This document shows positions 61,233 through 64,000 of a DNA stretch of 64,000 bases, one piece after another (position 1 is the stretch's first letter; the number at the start of each line of letters is the position of its first letter). Below the pieces are notes generated by a model. The model was not told the origin of the DNA. It did not search any database and saw nothing but the letters and a program-made list of their open reading frames with translations. The stretch is from Betaproteobacteria bacterium MOLA814 (GTDB taxonomy: Bacteria > Pseudomonadota > Gammaproteobacteria > Burkholderiales > Burkholderiaceae_C), in NCBI GenBank assembly GCA_000496475.1, contig AYMW01000003.1:519941-583940 (forward strand), written 5' to 3'. Position numbers and translations under genes: made by a program.

Positions 61233-61937
61233 ATGGATAACTTGTTTATTTACTTAATAATTTTAGTTATTTTGGCTATTGTTGTTGTTTTGATTTACCT
61301 GGTCGACAAGGTCAATGCCATTGAAGGGCGCGGCACCGTCGGTGAGTTGGCCTCCCAAGCGGCGGCCCTCATAACCAGTGCCCCATCGTTGGACAACGGG
61401 TTCAATGGCTTGTCTGGCAAGAAGCTGTGGGATACCGCTTGTGGAAAGGCAGAACCGCCACTGGGCATACCTGAACTTGAATCGTTTCGCAAACGTTATG
61501 AACCTATTTTGAACAAGCACATTTTGGGCTTGATTGAAGATGGTGGACATGATGCTGCTGGGGGCACCTCGCGCTCGCCACAAGCGACTCGAAACATCAG
61601 CACCTTGCGGGCAAACGTCGAGTCTTGGCTACCGCCTCAACATGTCAGTGCGTTGTACAAGGCTGGGTATGAGGCGGCCTCCAACCCTGCAGATGTACCC
61701 CGTATTGCACAGGGCCTAGATGAAACCTGCACGACCTTGTACGCGCGCTGTGACATTGACATTGGCCTGCCCTACTCACAACGCGTGTTCAATGACGCCA
61801 GCAGCAACAATGGTGGCGACTCTGGGGCCAGTGCCGCAATGCTACTCGAAGGCCCCCACGCTGATCCAGCACAGAACGGTGTTGCCGATGCTGGCGCACA
61901 GGCCGGCGATTTTGAGGTGGACCCCGTTTCCCGCTAA
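61233..61937 (+). CDS. N-terminally anchored membrane protein, unknown
   Basis: 234 residues, not recognised. Residues 4-23 are one strongly hydrophobic segment (LFIYLIILVILAIVVVLIYL). The soluble remainder has a Cys-containing core at about 65-185 (KKLWDTACGKAEPPLGIPEL, IAQGLDETCTTLYARCDIDI) and a low-complexity Gly/Asp/Ala tail. TTAGGAG lies 11 nt before the ATG. It is set between fliA and fliS, with a terminator in front and a sigma28 promoter behind, so it has its own control. I found no convincing promoter. Confidence 0.75.
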   Translation: MDNLFIYLIILVILAIVVVLIYLVDKVNAIEGRGTVGELASQAAALITSAPSLDNGFNGLSGKKLWDTACGKAEPPLGIPELESFRKRYEPILNKHILGLIEDGGHDAAGGTSRSPQATRNISTLRANVESWLPPQHVSALYKAGYEAASNPADVPRIAQGLDETCTTLYARCDIDIGLPYSQRVFNDASSNNGGDSGASAAMLLEGPHADPAQNGVADAGAQAGDFEVDPVSR

Positions 61938-61975
61938 TGAACTCAAGATCGACGCACCTATTGCGCTCATTGCGC

Positions 61976-62002
61976 TAAAGTTTGTTTTCGCACAGCCGAT
62001 TC
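61976..62002 (+). promoter_or_regulatory. Sigma28 promoter of fliS
   Basis: TAAA-N15-GCCGATTC, 42 nt upstream of fliS: perfect -35 box and spacer, and six of eight -10 bases. One of the clearest in the window. Confidence 0.82.
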
Positions 62003-62043
62003 ACTAGTTGTCCGGAGTTAGGACTTAACTGGAGATTTCAAAC

Positions 62044-62475
62044 ATGCGAATCAATCACAAAGCGTTAGAGAGTTACGGTGCCGTCAAGGTTGTGACGGGC
62101 GTATCGGGCGCTAACAGCGTGCAACTGATTCAAATGCTGTTTGATGGCCTTTTAGAGAGCTTGTCCACAGCCAAGGGACATATCACACACAAAGACATTG
62201 TTGAGAAGTCTAAAGCCCTGTCACGCGCCGGTCGAATCATACTGGGCCTCCAAAATGCCTTAGATTTTGAAAAAGGGGGCGAACTTGCCACCAACCTCAA
62301 CGAGTTGTACACGTATGTGACACGTCGGGTACTACATGCCAACATGCACAACGACTTGGCTGCAATTGATGAGGTGTACGGACTCATGAGTGAAATTCGT
62401 CAAGCATGGGAAACAGTGCCTGCATTGGTGTCTCCTGCACAATCGTCAATGCAACGCCCTATGTACGCAAATTAA
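62044..62475 (+). CDS. fliS: Flagellin export chaperone FliS
   Basis: 143 residues, helical. VQLIQMLFDGLLESLSTAKG, RAGRIILGLQNALDFEKGGE and NLNELYTYVTRRVLHANMHN, the three FliS signatures, are intact. Binds the flagellin C-terminus before export. Stands apart from the flagellin genes, about 60 kb from fliC1, but shares sigma28 control with fliC2. CTGGAG about 9 nt before the ATG. Confidence 0.96.
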   Translation: MRINHKALESYGAVKVVTGVSGANSVQLIQMLFDGLLESLSTAKGHITHKDIVEKSKALSRAGRIILGLQNALDFEKGGELATNLNELYTYVTRRVLHANMHNDLAAIDEVYGLMSEIRQAWETVPALVSPAQSSMQRPMYAN

Positions 62476-62562
62476 TCTGATCTCGATACCCAGCACTGTC
62501 TTGTCTACTGCGTCGGTTTGCGCAGTCTCTGTACACCTAGGCTACACAACGACGTTGCGTGG

Positions 62563-62590
62563 CAACACTTGCTCACAACAGGTGTTGTTT
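62563..62590 (+). terminator. Possible terminator of fliS
   Basis: Stem CAACACTTG, loop CTCACAA, stem CAGGTGTTG (one G-T pair), then TTT, about 90 nt after the fliS stop. Short T-run. Confidence 0.45.
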
Positions 62591-63285
62591 AAACCACTGA
62601 ATGCTGGCGATCGGTAAGATTGGAACGGTATAGCTGTCATTTACCCTTGCAAATGGAACGATGACCACTTAATTCGTTGGTTTGCTGCCTGATATGACCA
62701 AAGACCAGCACGCACTGTGTTTGTAAATTTGCGTTCGCCCCAAGCGATGCTGCGCTGAAAATTACTCACCAATACTGCGACGCCTGCATTGATGCTGCAA
62801 CCAGGCGCGCTGGCTGACGCTCGCTTCTTACCAATCTAGCCGACAAGGCCACAGCAACTCAACGACAGCCTACGCTGGGTACCGCAGCATCATGCTGTCC
62901 GATACAGACTTGTACAGCAGCACAACGCAGCTAGAAGCAGCTGTGGTGTTGGTATGAAACACGTGGCATCAATGGTGTGCTGGGGATTGCAGTCAAGCGC
63001 AATCAGAACAGATTGAGACTGGGTATGTCAGCAGACCTATACGCCTGAACTGGCGTTGGAGTAGTCCCAGTTTACGGGCGGTTTGTCCATCTCGACTGAT
63101 GGTACACATCACTGATGAACCACAAATGATGTTGAATGAAAACACCTGCGAGTCATCAATGAACTTGCATGACGCCTCACGCGTCTACATTTAAGAGATA
63201 GGCGGCTTGCCGGACAGGTTGCACAACCTTTACCGGTTGTTTCAATTCATGGTTAGACACCATCAATCTCACAAACTTCAAGCTA
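62591..63285. other. Gene-free stretch between fliS and tRNA
   Basis: About 700 nt with no ORF longer than roughly 80 codons and none that I recognise. One frame near 62950-63190 stays open for about 80 codons and another follows the stop, as in a decayed gene, but no motif supports this. No inverted repeats like insertion-sequence ends were seen. Confidence 0.5.
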
Positions 63286-63309
63286 CAAAAAAACCCACTA
63301 TCAGTGGGC
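63286..63309 (-). terminator. Terminator of the rplQ-tRNA transcript
   Basis: On the minus strand, stem CCCACT, loop GAT, stem AGTGGG, then TTTTTTT. It lies 50 nt past the tRNA 3' end. Confidence 0.88.
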
Positions 63310-63358
63310 TTTTAAGTAAATTAAAGTAAATTAGTTTGCACTAATTACTTTACATAGT

Positions 63359-63435
<77 letters not shown>

Positions 63436-63457
63436 TCAAGCTAGTATTCTAGCACGC

Positions 63458-63850
63458 TTATTCAGCGATACCGTCTGTATTTTCAGTTTTATCTGCTTGA
63501 TCCACCAATTGGACCAACGCCATAGGTGCGTTGTCGCCATCGCGAAAACCCATCTTCAAAATGCGCGTGTAACCACCTGGACGTGCTGCAAAACGTGGGC
63601 CCAGTTCGTTGAACAATTTCACCACGACATCACGGTCGCGTAAGCGATCGAATGCCAAACGGCGATTCGCCAACGAAGGCTTTTTAGCAAGTGTGATCAT
63701 GGGTTCGACCACACGGCGCAAAGTCTTTGCTTTAGGCAATGTTGTCTTGATGGTTTCATGCGTGAGCAACGAATTCATCATGTTGCGCAACATAGCAAGT
63801 CGGTGACTGCTGGTGCGATTGAGTTTACGTAAACCGTGTCCGTGACGCAT
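63458..63850 (-). CDS. rplQ: 50S ribosomal protein L17
   Basis: 130 residues: [20 protein letters not shown] start, [20 protein letters not shown] and [20 protein letters not shown] are L17 throughout. The C-terminal tail ([11 protein letters not shown]) is variable. Follows rpoA by 85 nt, as at the end of the bacterial alpha operon. Confidence 0.98.
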   Translation of the reverse strand: MRHGHGLRKLNRTSSHRLAMLRNMMNSLLTHETIKTTLPKAKTLRRVVEPMITLAKKPSLANRRLAFDRLRDRDVVVKLFNELGPRFAARPGGYTRILKMGFRDGDNAPMALVQLVDQADKTENTDGIAE

Positions 63851-63935
63851 TTTATTTTCCTTTGCGTGTTATTGCGCCAGCCGTATCAGGTACTGGTGCA
63901 GACTGCATCGATCACAAGACCGAAGCGAATATTTA

Positions 63936-64000
63936 TTAGTGCTTGTCCAAACCGGCAGGTGGCCAGTTATCGAGTTTTGCGCCTAAGTTTAGGCCACGCG
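63936..64000 (-). CDS. rpoA: RNA polymerase alpha subunit, 3' end only
   Basis: Only the last 20 codons and the stop are inside the window. The frame ends RGLNLGAKLDNWPPAGLDKH; LxNWPPAGL is the conserved C-terminus of betaproteobacterial RpoA. The gene continues past the right edge on the minus strand. Confidence 0.93.
   Translation of the reverse strand, partial: RGLNLGAKLDNWPPAGLDKH

Noticed and set aside
62591-63285. Possible decayed gene or insertion sequence between fliS and the tRNA
   Set aside because: Partly open frames but no recognisable transposase or other motif and no terminal repeats.
63323-63352. AT-rich inverted repeat between the terminator and tRNA
   Set aside because: Imperfect (one extra A in an arm) and lies in the trailer of the tRNA; most likely RNA processing structure or chance.

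Overview
The window looks like a chromosomal flagellar locus from a Gram-negative betaproteobacterium of the order Burkholderiales, possibly Comamonadaceae-like. The right edge carries the end of the alpha operon (3' end of rpoA, then rplQ) and an initiator tRNA, and the L17 and RpoA C-terminal sequences are of Burkholderiales type. Almost everything else is flagellar. The FlhF/FlhG pair points to a polar flagellum. Regulation follows a sigma54/sigma28 cascade: the window encodes a sigma54 activator and FliA, and I found no FlhDC. FliE to FliJ and chemotaxis genes are not in the window.

Layout. 1-2601: first flagellin, cut by the left edge. 2602-3627: a sigma54 promoter with two palindromes, a small TPR gene, and a divergent promoter region. 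3628-11702 (+ strand): a sugar and methyltransferase island. It has a complete set of D-glycero-D-manno-heptose nucleotide genes (GmhA, HddA, GmhB, HddC types), a NeuB-type synthase fused to a second TIM-barrel domain, and a CMP-sugar synthetase. 11836-13476: a TPR glycosyltransferase. 13632-18329: second flagellin, flaG, fliD. 18429-31664: flgL back to flgB, all on the minus strand. 31890-35113: a LysM/lysozyme-like protein, flgA, flgM, flgN. 35305-39578: a sigma28-headed operon flgP, flgT-like, LysM/FimV-like, a second fliK and flhX. 39780-44857: sigma54 activator, a lipoprotein, PomA/PomB-type stators and an ornithine-cyclodeaminase relative. 44991-55739: fliK, fliL, fliM, fliN, fliO, fliP, fliQ, fliR, flhB, then a DamX/SPOR-like trio. 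55946-62475: flhA, flhF, flhG, fliA, an unknown membrane protein, fliS. 62476-63285: no recognisable gene.

By reading the intergenic DNA I assign five sigma54 promoters (fliC1, the TPR gene, flgB, flgA, flhA), with a weaker one for fliK. I assign seven sigma28 promoters of the form TMAA-N15-GYCGAWNN (fliC2, flaG, fliD, flgM, flgP, motA, fliS), plus one weaker match in front of the sugar island. The two flagellins therefore appear to be under different sigma factors, and the island appears tied to late flagellar expression.

Three observations stand out. (1) A related module of about 95 residues sits inside four different exported proteins: flagellin 1, FliD, FlgK and a 1137-residue FlgE. (2) The island combines heptose and nonulosonate-type enzymes, including two unusual fusions, next to a TPR glycosyltransferase and between two flagellin genes. 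(3) Palindromes built on GCGGCAA/TTGCCGC lie upstream of fliC1 and flgB and inside flgJ ahead of flgK, with a half-site in the fliK-flhA gap; they may be a flagellar operator.
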